NCBI GenBank assembly: GCA_035477595.1
Contig: DATIKM010000028.1
Coordinates: 1 to 64,000 of the forward strand
DNA: 64,000 nucleotides
Origin: DATIKM01 sp035477595
Lineage (GTDB): Bacteria; Armatimonadota; Chthonomonadetes; Chthonomonadales; CAJBBX01
Direction: 5' to 3'
Shown: positions 16,688 to 25,607 of the stretch, in pieces
How the letters are laid out: every line of letters begins with the position of its first letter
Numbering within the stretch: the stretch's first letter is position 1
Notes under the pieces: generated by a model
What the model saw: only the letters and a program-made list of their open reading frames with translations
What the model was told of the DNA's origin: nothing
The model's database searches: none
Position numbers and translations under genes: made by a program

Positions 16688-17590
16688 TCAAGGCGCGGTG
16701 CGCGCCCGGAGTGCCTCCCACGCGTCCCAGAGGTTGGGGGGGCGCACCCGTACGACCCGGACCCCGCCTGTGGGCCGGCGCAGGATGTGCGCCGCCGTCT
16801 CCATCCCATCAGCCGCCCGGAACGCGATCTCGCCTCGCTCCTCGGTCACCTCGACATCGAACACGCCGGTGAGGGTGGGAAGCGTAGAGCGCGGGTCTGC
16901 CGCTTCGAGGACGACCCGGTCGGCGGCGCACGAAGCGAGCAACTGCGCGGGCGGCGCCAGCGCCGCCTGACGTCCCTCGTCAAGCATCAGCACACGGTCG
17001 GCGCGCGCGGCGTCCTCGGCGTCCACCGTGGCGTGGAGGACCGCCATGCCATCGTCGGCGCAACGCTGCTCCAGATGCGCGACCAGGCGCTGACGCGTCG
17101 GTGCGTCAAGGGTCCGAAGGAGGTCATCAAGCAGCAGGATGGGGGGGCGCCGGCAGAGGGCCGCCCCGATGGCCACCGCCGCTCGCTGGCCCGCTGACAA
17201 GCGGCCGACCGGCAGGCTGCGCACGCGGTGCAGGTTCATCACCGTGGCGGCCTCCGCAACGGCCGCTGAACGGGCGGCAGGTGTGCCGCCGCCGAGGGAA
17301 GCCGACCACGCGAGGAGCCGACGGACGGAGATGGGCAGGTGGGGCAGGCGCGCGTCGGAAACCAGGCCAGGCGGCCTCTGCTGCCGCCCGGCGCATCGGG
17401 GACGATGCACCGATCCCTCGCTGAGGGGCACGCGGCCTGCAGCGGCGGTGAGGACAAGCGACTTCCCGGAGCCATTGGGCCCGAAGATGGACACCCACTC
17501 GCCCGCCCGCACCAGCAGTGTAACGCCGTGCAGGACGGTCCGGCCGCCCCGTCTGACGCCCACGTCGCGCATGTCGAGGACCGTGTCCAC
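16688..17590 (-). CDS. ABC-transporter ATP-binding protein with degenerate motifs
   Basis: The 300-residue product has an intact Walker A (GPNGSGKS). The signature reads LSAGQ instead of LSGGQ, and Walker B reads LLLDDLL, with Asp where the catalytic Glu is expected. The His switch (LHATVD) is present. After the roughly 215-residue nucleotide-binding domain comes an 80-residue tail like those of drug and copper-type ABC exporters. No permease gene is next to it. ATP binding is likely, but hydrolysis may be weak. The start is a GTG behind GGAG, and tRNA-Met lies 39 bases downstream. Confidence 0.75.
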   Translation of the reverse strand: MDTVLDMRDVGVRRGGRTVLHGVTLLVRAGEWVSIFGPNGSGKSLVLTAAAGRVPLSEGSVHRPRCAGRQQRPPGLVSDARLPHLPISVRRLLAWSASLGGGTPAARSAAVAEAATVMNLHRVRSLPVGRLSAGQRAAVAIGAALCRRPPILLLDDLLRTLDAPTRQRLVAHLEQRCADDGMAVLHATVDAEDAARADRVLMLDEGRQAALAPPAQLLASCAADRVVLEAADPRSTLPTLTGVFDVEVTEERGEIAFRAADGMETAAHILRRPTGGVRVVRVRPPNLWDAWEALRARTAP

Positions 17591-17703
17591 AGCGGCGCTC
17601 CCGCTCCACGATGCGGCGGCCTAGTGCCGAGGACGGCCCGCCGCTTCAGGTCGACGGACCCTGAGGTACACTCGCATGGTACCCGCGACCGGAGGCCCGC
17701 GCT

Positions 17704-18192
17704 GTGAGCTCCTTGAAGCATGTCGTCGTACATACCGATGGGGCGTGCATCGGCAATCCCGGCCCCGGAGGGTACGGGGCGGTGCTTCGGTTCGGCGACA
17801 GGCGACTTGAACTGGCGGGAGGCTACAGGCTCACGACGAACAACCGCATGGAGATGATGGCCGCGATCTCCGCCCTTGGAGCCCTGCGGTTCCCGTGCCG
17901 CGTGACCCTCTACAGTGACTCCCAGTACCTGGTGCACGGCCTCCAGCGGGGCTGGGCCAGGCGATGGCGTGAGAACAACTGGCGCAGGTCCGATAAGACG
18001 CCTGCCCTTAACGTGGACCTCTGGGAGCAACTCCTGGACCTGTGCGACACCCACGAGGTGACCGTCGCGTGGGTGCGCGGCCATGCCGGCGATGCCGAAA
18101 ACGAGCGCTGCGACCGCATCTCGAACGCGGCGGCGAAGCGCCCCGACCTGCCGTGCGACCCAGGGTACGCACTACCAAGCTCCGTGGGCTGA
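17704..18192 (+). CDS. rnhA: Ribonuclease HI
   Basis: The 162-residue enzyme cleaves the RNA strand of RNA-DNA hybrids. The four acidic residues of the active site are visible: Asp12 (HTDGAC), Glu50 (NNRMEMMA), Asp72 (YSDSQY) and Asp137 (NERCD). The basic handle region (GWARRWRENNWRR) is also present. The GTG at 17704 lies close to family alignment. It is divergent from the ABC gene, and the rarA start lies 29 bases downstream on the same strand, so the two may be co-transcribed. Confidence 0.95.
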   Translation: MSSLKHVVVHTDGACIGNPGPGGYGAVLRFGDRRLELAGGYRLTTNNRMEMMAAISALGALRFPCRVTLYSDSQYLVHGLQRGWARRWRENNWRRSDKTPALNVDLWEQLLDLCDTHEVTVAWVRGHAGDAENERCDRISNAAAKRPDLPCDPGYALPSSVG

Positions 18193-18221
18193 CGAACCAG
18201 GCGCCGCGCGCGAGGGGAACC

Positions 18222-19691
18222 ATGGCCGACATGCCGCCCACGGGAACCCCCAGCCTTTTCGGCCCTGAGGAAGGCGTCCGGGCCTCCGGTGCGTTACCAG
18301 CTACCGGCGCCGAGCCGCTCGCCACGCGCATGCGCCCCGCCACGCTTGACCAGCTTCTCGGGCAGCGCGCCGTGCTCGGACCAGGCTCGCTGCTGCGGCG
18401 AGCCATCGAGACGGACTCGCTGTTCTCCTTCGTACTGTGGGGGCCTCCCGGTTGTGGGAAGTCCACGCTCGCCCACGTCATCGCCAGGACGACGACAGGG
18501 GCGTTCGAGAGCCTGAGCGCTGTCACCTCGGGCATCGCAGACGCGCGTGCGGTGATCGGGCGTGCGCGGGATCGCTGGCGTTCGGTGCGGCGTCGCACAG
18601 TGCTCTTCGTGGACGAAATCCACCGGTGGAACAAGGCCCAGCAGGACGCTCTGCTGCCCCATGTCGAGGCCGGGACCGTGGTCCTGATCGGCGCGACCAC
18701 CGAGAACCCGTACTTCGAGGTGAACGCCCCGCTCCTCTCGAGGGCAAGGGTGTTCAGGCTCGAGTCGCTCACGGACGACGATCTCCGAGAGGCCGTCCAG
18801 CGAGCGCTCTCCGACACCGAGCGCGGGCTGGGCAGCGCGGGGCTGGCTCTCGCCGGGGATGCGCTGGACCATCTGGTCAGGGCCAGTGGAGGCGACGCGC
18901 GAGTGGCGCTGAACGCACTGGAAGCGGCGGCCAACGCCGTGTTGTGCGCGGCTGGCGCTGAACGGACGATCGGCCTGCGCGACATCGAGGAGGCTCTGCA
19001 GTCGCGCGTCCTGCGCTACGACAAGGGCGCCGACGAGCACTACGACACGATTTCTGCGTTCATCAAGTCCCTTCGCGGGTCTGATGCGGACGCCGCGCTG
19101 TACTGGCTGGCCAAGATGCTGATGGCCGGCGAGGATCCCCGGTTCGTCGCGCGCAGGATGGTCATCCTGGCGGCGGAGGACGTGGCAAACGCGGACCCGC
19201 AGGCGCTGGTCCTGGCGAACGCCGCGGCGCAGGCCGTCCTCTTCGTCGGGATGCCCGAGGCGCAGCTCATCCTGGCGCAGGCCGCCACCTACCTCGCGAC
19301 AGCACCGAAGAGCAACGCTTCCATGGTCGGCCTGGTGCGGGCTCAGGCGGAGATCCGGGAGCACGGTGCGGCGCCCGTGCCGCTGCACCTTCGTAACGAG
19401 GCCCACCCAGGGCTACGCCAGCACGGTCATGGAGCCGGCTACCGCTACCCACACGATATGCCCGGGGTCCTCGTGACGCAGGCGTATCTCCCGGAGAACG
19501 TGGCAGGGCGTCCGTACTACGTCGCACCGCCTTCCGGTCTGCGCCTCGTGGCTCCCGGTCACGTCCTGCGGGTGGTGTGGCGCGCACAAGGCGCAGACCA
19601 TCACATCCAGGTGAACGCCGACGTGGACGAGTTGCTCATTGAGGTTGCCCGGCCCGCTTCGGGCGAGGGCGTCGCTGAGCCGCCTGAGTGA
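18222..19691 (+). CDS. rarA: Replication-associated recombination protein A (RarA/MgsA AAA+ ATPase)
   Basis: The 489-residue AAA+ protein has Walker A GPPGCGKS (74-81), Walker B VLFVDEIH (127-134), sensor 1 IGATTENPYFE, and the C-terminal DDPRFVA-like helical domain that makes tetramers (GEDPRFVARRM, AAEDVANADPQ). RarA acts on stalled replication forks and binds the clamp loader and SSB. A GAGGGG site lies four bases before the ATG. About 40 extra C-terminal residues extend beyond the usual length. The stop is four bases from the convergent gene that follows. Confidence 0.9.
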   Translation: MADMPPTGTPSLFGPEEGVRASGALPATGAEPLATRMRPATLDQLLGQRAVLGPGSLLRRAIETDSLFSFVLWGPPGCGKSTLAHVIARTTTGAFESLSAVTSGIADARAVIGRARDRWRSVRRRTVLFVDEIHRWNKAQQDALLPHVEAGTVVLIGATTENPYFEVNAPLLSRARVFRLESLTDDDLREAVQRALSDTERGLGSAGLALAGDALDHLVRASGGDARVALNALEAAANAVLCAAGAERTIGLRDIEEALQSRVLRYDKGADEHYDTISAFIKSLRGSDADAALYWLAKMLMAGEDPRFVARRMVILAAEDVANADPQALVLANAAAQAVLFVGMPEAQLILAQAATYLATAPKSNASMVGLVRAQAEIREHGAAPVPLHLRNEAHPGLRQHGHGAGYRYPHDMPGVLVTQAYLPENVAGRPYYVAPPSGLRLVAPGHVLRVVWRAQGADHHIQVNADVDELLIEVARPASGEGVAEPPE

Positions 19692-19695
19692 GGGG

Positions 19696-21222
19696 CTATG
19701 GAGGCGGCATGCCGGTCACCGGCGGCTCGGACGGTAGCAGGTCCGGCTGCGTCACGGTGACGGTCACCGACCGCATAGACAGGTTGCCCCGTTGGTCGAT
19801 CGCCCGCAGTGTGTACGTAGTCGTCTGAAGTGGCACCACATCGCGCCTGCCCTTGCTGGGAAGGCCAGTGCCGACGCCGCCGTCGATCTCCACGGTGGCC
19901 GCCCCCTCCACCACCCACGACAGCGTGGTGCGACCGCCGGCATCGACGCTATCAGGGCTCGCTCGAAACGACGTGACCTCTGCGAGGGAGACGTTCGGCG
20001 GGACCACCTCGACGGTGACCGCGCGCGTCAGCTTCTGGCCGTTGCGCCCGCGGATGGCAAGGACGTACTCGGTCGTCTGCTCCGGCTTGACCTCGCGACT
20101 CATGTCTAGCTCGCCGACCGGGCCGATTGGGTTTAGCACGATCTCGGTCGCGCCCGTCACGCGCCAGGAGAGCGTCGATGGATCGCCCTGATGAATGCGG
20201 CGCGGACTGGCCGTGAAGCTGGCGATCTCGGGCACAGGAGTCGGCGGCGCCGGCACTACAATGACCTCCACGCTGGCGCGCGCTTCCTGACCGCCGCCCC
20301 GCGCGTGGAGCGTGTAGGTCGTAGTGGCCAGGGGGACCACGCTGGTGGCGCCGACGCTCTCCGTCACCGGGATGTTGCCGGGCGAGATGTAGCTCTGTTC
20401 CCCGGGACGGTCAACGACCCAGGAGATGCGCACAGACTGCCCGGCCTGCACTTGCAGTGGTGTCGCGGTGAAGCTGCGGATCGTTGCCGGCCTCGGGCGC
20501 ATCAGCGCGAACGCGCCGACCGCCACGAGCACGAGCACCACGACGAGCGTAGCGGTGGGGGAGAGGAGCGCCCGGCGTTCGAGCTGCACGGTGCCACTCG
20601 TGGAGACGTAGGAGTCCTCGGTTGACCTGGCGGTGACGCTGACCGGGTACAGGCGCGAGGCGCCGAAGACCGGCCGCGTGACAGGCTCCATCACCAAGGG
20701 CACGACCTGCGTCTGGCCTGGCTTCAGGCCGAGCCGACTGGTGTGGAACTCGTAGGCGCAAGCGTCCTCAGGGTCGTTCGCGTAGAGGTCGAGGGTCTCC
20801 TCGCGGTTGCCCAGGTTGGAGACGGAGACATCGATCGTCGGAGCATGGTTGAGGAACGTGGACGCTACACGGCGAGGGTTGAGCTCCATGTGCAGCGAGC
20901 TGTACGGGCGCACAACGAGTACCGCCTGCTGCACACCTGCCTCGCCCGTCTCCATGCCGCGCGCGCGCACGATGAACGGATAGGTGGCTGCGTGGCACTC
21001 GGGCGCGCGAGGCACCCTGAACAGAACGCGCGCGGATTGCTTCGTCCCCGGCGACACGTTGAGGGCGGGCACGGGCAACGCGTACCACTCGACATCGATG
21101 CCTTCGATCTCAAGGACCAGCCGCTCTTCGTCAGGCTGGTTATTCGTGACCTCGACGGTGAGCTGCGCAGTGCCGCCAGGCTCGATGGTCAGCTCGGAGG
21201 CCGATAGCTCAACCAGGACCAC
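19696..21222 (-). CDS. Single-pass membrane protein with Ig-like repeats
   Basis: The 508-residue product has no signal peptide. An N-terminal part of about 215 residues is rich in beta strands and carries NEW1-like 'GNREETLDLYA' segments. One transmembrane helix lies near residues 222-241 (PTATLVVVLVLVAVGAFALM). Three beta-rich repeats of about 85 residues follow, each with the pattern 'F-A-P-G-tLSW-v-gAt' then 'v-P-TTTYTL'. The repeats resemble extracellular Ig- or PKD-like domains. The start is GTG with AAGGAG seven bases upstream. I know no family; a surface or cell-envelope adhesin-like role is possible. Confidence 0.7.
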   Translation of the reverse strand: MVLVELSASELTIEPGGTAQLTVEVTNNQPDEERLVLEIEGIDVEWYALPVPALNVSPGTKQSARVLFRVPRAPECHAATYPFIVRARGMETGEAGVQQAVLVVRPYSSLHMELNPRRVASTFLNHAPTIDVSVSNLGNREETLDLYANDPEDACAYEFHTSRLGLKPGQTQVVPLVMEPVTRPVFGASRLYPVSVTARSTEDSYVSTSGTVQLERRALLSPTATLVVVLVLVAVGAFALMRPRPATIRSFTATPLQVQAGQSVRISWVVDRPGEQSYISPGNIPVTESVGATSVVPLATTTYTLHARGGGQEARASVEVIVVPAPPTPVPEIASFTASPRRIHQGDPSTLSWRVTGATEIVLNPIGPVGELDMSREVKPEQTTEYVLAIRGRNGQKLTRAVTVEVVPPNVSLAEVTSFRASPDSVDAGGRTTLSWVVEGAATVEIDGGVGTGLPSKGRRDVVPLQTTTYTLRAIDQRGNLSMRSVTVTVTQPDLLPSEPPVTGMPPP

Positions 21223-21310
21223 TTAGGGACTCCTTGCGATGCTCACCATCGCGATTATAGATCGTCGTGAGGGGGCCGTCAACTTGACCGTCGGAGCGCG
21301 CACCGCGGGC

Positions 21311-24013
21311 TCAGGCGCCGACCTGACGGCGCACGTGCGCCACGATCGCCTCCGCCGCGCGCGGAGCTTGTGAGCCGTCGCGCCCGCCTGCCTGCGCAAA
21401 ATCGGGCCGCCCGCCTCCTCCGCCTCCCGCAAGCTTGGCGATGCCTCGAAGAAGCTCGCCGGCGTGAAACCCCGCGGCGACTGCATCTGCGGGCGCCTTC
21501 GCCACGAAGTATGCCCGGCCATCGCACGAGCTGGCGAGCACTACGGCGCCGCCGGTGTGGCGGGATGCAATCTGGTCCGCAAGCGCTCCGAGCGCTGGCG
21601 CATCGGCCCCGTCGACGAAGCCGTGGTAGAGGTCGATGGGACCTACTGCGTCGTGCGCCGGGCTGAAGCCCTCGCGTGCCGAGGCCGATCGCAGGCGGCG
21701 GACCTCGCGCTCGAGCGCCGCAACGGTGTCGGCCATTCGCTCCGCCGCGGCGACAACGTCCCTGGACGGAGCGTGGAGCGCGGCGCTCACCTCACGGAGT
21801 ATATCCTCGTGCTCGCGCATCCACTTGTAGGTACCGTAGCCGGTCACCGCCTCTATCCGGCGCACTCCGGAAGCGATGCTCGTTTCGCCCAGCACCTTGA
21901 GGAGACCGATCTGCGAGCTGCGCTCCAGATGGGTGCCCCCGCACAACTCAACACTGTGGCCAGGCACCTCGACGACACGCACGGTGTCGCCGTACTTCTC
22001 GCCGAAAAGGGCGATCGCGCCTCGCGCGCCAGCTTCCGAGATCGGCACGCCGTCGCTGACATCCACTGGCAGGTCCGCGAGAGCCGCGGCGTTCACTCGC
22101 TCCTCAACCAGGCGCACCTCGTCCGCGCTGAGGCCGCCGGTGTGGGTGAAGTCAAACCGCAGGCGGTCGGGGGCGACCAGCGAGCCGGCCTGGTGGACGT
22201 GGTCGCCGAGGACCTCCCGGAGTGCCGCGTGCAACAGGTGCGTGGCGGTGTGGTTGCGCATGATGTCACGCCGTCGGCCTTCGTCGATGCGCGCTACGAC
22301 CCACTGCTGTGTCGTCAGTTCGCCTTCAACGACCAGCACGCGGTGCAGGTGCACGCCGGCGGGCTTCTGGGTGTCTCGTACCTCGGCGCGCAGGCCGTCG
22401 GCCTCGATCCATCCCGTGTCACCGACCTGACCGCCCGCCTCCGCGTAGAACGGGGACGACTCCAGAACCACCTCGGCTTCGTCGCCGGTCCGGGCGAAGT
22501 TGACCAACTCTCCACCTCGGACGATGGCGATCACCCGTGTCGTTCCCCGCGTGGCGCCGTCGTAGCCAGCGAAGGTCGTCGGTGGACACGTGCGCTGGAT
22601 CTCGGAGAGAGCCTCGCCCATGCGCGTGAACAGGTCGCGCGCCAGGCTTGATGCTTCCCGGGATCGAGTGCGCTGGGCCTCACGTGCCTCTTCGAACCCC
22701 GCCAGATCCACCTCGAAGTTGCGCTCGGCAGCGATCTCGCGCGTGAGCTCTACGGGGAACCCGTAGGTGTCGTAGAGGACGAAGGCCTGCGCTCCTGGTA
22801 TGCGTCGGGACGCCTGCACGTCCGGGTCGCTGAGGGTCTCCTCGATCCGCTGGAAACCGTCGGCAAGGACGCGCCGGAAGCGCTCCTCCTCTGCGGCAAC
22901 CGACCGGAGGATGTGCTCCTCGCGGGAGCGCAGCTCGGGGTGCTGCTCTGCCATCGCGTCGATGACCGCTGGAGCGACCTCATGCAGGAAGGGCCGGTCG
23001 AGGCGCAGCCTCGACATACCGTACCGGACGGCGCGCCGCATCACGCGCCTCAGGACGTACCCGCGACCCTCGCTCGACGGCAGCACGCCGTCTGCAATGC
23101 AGAACACCATCGTCCGGGCGTGCTCCGCGACCACCCGGAACGCGACATCCTGGGGGCTGTCCGAGCCGTTGTAGGCAATGCCGGCCAGGTCGCCCACGCG
23201 TCTGACCACGCTCTCGAAGAGGTCGGAGTCGAACACGCTGTGCACGCCCTGGAGGAGACAGACGATACGCTCGAACCCGGCCCCCGTGTCGTTGTTGCGG
23301 TTCGGGAGTGGCTGAAGACAGGGCGTGCCGCTCGCGTCCACCGACCGCTCGAACTGGGTGAAGACGTTGTTCCAGACCTCGAGCCAGCGACCTGCGGCGT
23401 CGTCGATAAGGTAGCGTTCGGTTGGACTCAATCCTGCGGCGTCCGCCATCTCGTGCGGCTCCGCAACCTGGTAGAACACCTCCGTACAGGGCCCGCAAGG
23501 CCCATTGGGACCATCCGTGATGGCGTTCGGCGGCCAGAAGTTCTTCTCGGCGCCCAGGCGGTGGATACGGTCCTCTGGCAGGCCGACAACATCGCGCCAC
23601 ACAGCGAATGCCTCGTCGTCGTCACGGTACACCGTGGCGCAGAGCCGGTCTCCGTCCAGGCGGACCGCCTCCGTCACGAACTCCCAAGTCCAAGGAATCA
23701 CTTCTGCCTTGAAGTAGTCGCCAAAGCTGAAGTTGCCGAGCATCTCGAAGAAGGTGCAGTGCGACGTATCGCCGACGCTCTCGATGTCACCGGTCCGCAC
23801 GCACTTCTGCACCGTGACGACGCGCGGCGATGGGGGGACGGCCTCGCCGGTAAAGTAGGGCTTGAACTGCTGCATGCCGGCGCTGGTGAACAGCGTGGAG
23901 CGGTCCTCGACCCCCAGCGCGTCTATGGGTATCAGTGGGGCGCCAGGCAGGTGCAGGTGGCCGCGCTCCACGAAAAAGTCGATGTAGCGCTGGCGCAGTT
24001 CGGCGGAACGCAT
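21311..24013 (-). CDS. alaS: Alanyl-tRNA synthetase
   Basis: The 900-residue class II synthetase has the catalytic core at the N-terminus (RQRYIDFFVERGHLHLPG, GMQQFKPYF), the editing domain with NHTATHLLHAAL and CGGTHLE, and the DHHA1 C-terminal domain ending in GGGGRPDFAQAGG. The editing domain removes mischarged Ser and Gly. The length is normal. The ATG has no T-box-like leader. An exact TATAAT lies 76 bases upstream on this strand. Confidence 0.97.
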   Translation of the reverse strand: MRSAELRQRYIDFFVERGHLHLPGAPLIPIDALGVEDRSTLFTSAGMQQFKPYFTGEAVPPSPRVVTVQKCVRTGDIESVGDTSHCTFFEMLGNFSFGDYFKAEVIPWTWEFVTEAVRLDGDRLCATVYRDDDEAFAVWRDVVGLPEDRIHRLGAEKNFWPPNAITDGPNGPCGPCTEVFYQVAEPHEMADAAGLSPTERYLIDDAAGRWLEVWNNVFTQFERSVDASGTPCLQPLPNRNNDTGAGFERIVCLLQGVHSVFDSDLFESVVRRVGDLAGIAYNGSDSPQDVAFRVVAEHARTMVFCIADGVLPSSEGRGYVLRRVMRRAVRYGMSRLRLDRPFLHEVAPAVIDAMAEQHPELRSREEHILRSVAAEEERFRRVLADGFQRIEETLSDPDVQASRRIPGAQAFVLYDTYGFPVELTREIAAERNFEVDLAGFEEAREAQRTRSREASSLARDLFTRMGEALSEIQRTCPPTTFAGYDGATRGTTRVIAIVRGGELVNFARTGDEAEVVLESSPFYAEAGGQVGDTGWIEADGLRAEVRDTQKPAGVHLHRVLVVEGELTTQQWVVARIDEGRRRDIMRNHTATHLLHAALREVLGDHVHQAGSLVAPDRLRFDFTHTGGLSADEVRLVEERVNAAALADLPVDVSDGVPISEAGARGAIALFGEKYGDTVRVVEVPGHSVELCGGTHLERSSQIGLLKVLGETSIASGVRRIEAVTGYGTYKWMREHEDILREVSAALHAPSRDVVAAAERMADTVAALEREVRRLRSASAREGFSPAHDAVGPIDLYHGFVDGADAPALGALADQIASRHTGGAVVLASSCDGRAYFVAKAPADAVAAGFHAGELLRGIAKLAGGGGGGRPDFAQAGGRDGSQAPRAAEAIVAHVRRQVGA

Positions 24014-24088
24014 CGGAGGGCGACTCCAGGATCACGACCTTGGCGAGACCACCCGTCCGATTGCAGGCACGTGCCCGACGGGCGCTAG

Positions 24089-24094
24089 ATTATA
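24089..24094 (-). promoter_or_regulatory. Consensus -10 element upstream of alaS
   Basis: TATAAT on the minus strand lies 76 bases before the alaS ATG. The sequence 17 bases further upstream (about 24112-24117) is GC-rich with no -35 match, so strength or activation is unclear. The same divergent region drives the thioredoxin-like gene at 24214 on the other strand. Confidence 0.5.
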
Positions 24095-24213
24095 GCACCG
24101 GGAGATGGGCGACGCCCGGTGGTTGCCCTTCGCCGCCACGCGCACCATATGGTAGAGTGTGGCGGTCAAGGGCTGGTGGGTGGCAATGCAGTATTCCGGT
24201 TGGAGGGGCGCCT

Positions 24214-24813
24214 GTGCGCAGAACTTTGGTGATCTGGGTGGTGTGCATCGCGGCGGCGGTCTCCTGGGGCCTTTTCGAAGTGGTCCGACTGCGCGGGCCT
24301 CAGCCGCTCAGGGCGATGGAGGGCATGCCGCCGCTTGCCGAAGGGCGGGAGTTCGACCCTCACTCGGTGCTGACCCGTCGCCAGGCGGCGCAGCAGGCGC
24401 CGGGAATCGGCTTGCGCGGCAGACACGGCCTCATGCGACTGGGTGACCAGCGCGGTCGTGTGGTGCTGATCGCCTTCTGGGCTACGTGGTGTGCGCCGTG
24501 TCACATGTCAATCCCCATGTTCCAGCGCCTCTATGAGGCCCAGCGCGCCAATGGGTTCGAGGTGATGGGTGTCGCCCTCGAGAACGCCGATCTCGGGCAC
24601 ATCGAGGCGTTCGCGCGCCAGATGGGCATGACATATCCCATCGGGTTTGCGGAGAGCGCCGAGCAGGTGAAGGGCTACCCGACCGAAGGCCTGCCCACGA
24701 TGGTTCTCGTCGATCGCGGTGGACGCGTCCGTCTTGTGGTGAGCGGCTACGACCCTGCGCTCCAGGAGCAGCTTCCGCTCATGGTGGAGGCTCTCCTTGC
24801 CGAGCAGGGCTGA
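24214..24813 (+). CDS. Membrane-anchored thioredoxin-like (TlpA-type) protein
   Basis: The 199-residue product has an N-terminal hydrophobic anchor (residues 5-22) and a thioredoxin fold with FWATWCAPCHMSIP, giving redox cysteines Cys93 and Cys96. A cis-Pro strand LPTMVLVD is also present. TlpA/ResA-type proteins reduce extracytoplasmic disulfides, for example in cytochrome c maturation. The GTG at 24214 has GGAGGGG five bases upstream. The gene is divergent from alaS. No cytochrome maturation gene is adjacent, so the client is unknown. Confidence 0.85.
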   Translation: MRRTLVIWVVCIAAAVSWGLFEVVRLRGPQPLRAMEGMPPLAEGREFDPHSVLTRRQAAQQAPGIGLRGRHGLMRLGDQRGRVVLIAFWATWCAPCHMSIPMFQRLYEAQRANGFEVMGVALENADLGHIEAFARQMGMTYPIGFAESAEQVKGYPTEGLPTMVLVDRGGRVRLVVSGYDPALQEQLPLMVEALLAEQG

Positions 24814-24830
24814 GGCGCATCCATGGCGCG

Positions 24831-25457
24831 CTACTGCTGTGTGGGCCGCGCCTGGCCCCTGCCGAGGTCGATCATCCCGGTGTCCTGTCGCGGCATCTCC
24901 ACCGTGAGGTTGCCGTCGCCCACCCCGGCAAGGACGAATGCGGAGCCATCAAGGAACGGAGCCCCGTCGATGGGCTCCCGACTGGTGATTCGGCATCGAA
25001 GGAAGCGAGGCAGTTGCTTGGCCCGGTACGCGCCCAGCTCGCGGGGCATGGGGGGCATCTCCAGACTGGTCGAGTCGAAGTGAAAGACGTACGCGTTGCG
25101 CCTCTCCACGAGCGCGTTGCGGGCGTAGAGAACGAGCAAGGATGCCGCATTGCCCGGCGCCACAGCCACACGCTGGACGGTCTCGTAGATCGCCAGGCAG
25201 TAGCGCCTCGCCTCCTCGTCCTCCATGTGGCGGAGAGTGTACGGCGTGCCGCTGCAACCGGCGAACTCCGCCGGCAGATCGCTGCACTCGCACCAGACCC
25301 CTTGTTCTGAGACCATTGCCACGGCGACCTCATTCTCATACCGCTCGCCCGCGCCGACTTCGCGCTTGATGGTCTCGATCCCGGCGCCGTAGGAGCTCAG
25401 ATACCGATCACCGATTTTCTGAAGCCAGGACCGATGCGTTGGCGTCAGGTCGTCCAC
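24831..25457 (-). CDS. Hypothetical soluble protein (208 residues)
   Basis: The GTG at 25457 lies after a strong GGGAGGGG site. The product has no signal peptide or membrane segment. It contains four cysteines (VWCECS, AGCSG, YCLAIY) and ends in a flexible Arg/Gln tail. Middle segments such as RNALVERRNAYVFHFD look globular. I recognise no family. Its 3' end lies 17 bases from the end of the convergent TlpA-like gene. It is divergent from the PQQ-repeat gene and shares its promoter region. Confidence 0.6.
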   Translation of the reverse strand: MDDLTPTHRSWLQKIGDRYLSSYGAGIETIKREVGAGERYENEVAVAMVSEQGVWCECSDLPAEFAGCSGTPYTLRHMEDEEARRYCLAIYETVQRVAVAPGNAASLLVLYARNALVERRNAYVFHFDSTSLEMPPMPRELGAYRAKQLPRFLRCRITSREPIDGAPFLDGSAFVLAGVGDGNLTVEMPRQDTGMIDLGRGQARPTQQ

Positions 25458-25607
25458 GAGAGCCCCTCCCAGTGAGTGGTCGGCGCAAACGCGGGATGGC
25501 GCAGTCTGCCGACCGGTGCTTGACAGGTGTAGTTGGGTACCCTATACTCAGAGATGGCTAAGATACCTGCTGGGGCCTCGTGTCCGTCACAAAAGGGGGT
25601 AAGATCG

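Noticed and set aside
21464..22651. Long plus-strand open frames inside alaS
   Set aside because: They mirror alaS in other frames and have no start site or family.
24014..24213. T-box or other riboswitch before alaS
   Set aside because: No T-box sequence or matching stem is seen, only a -10 element.
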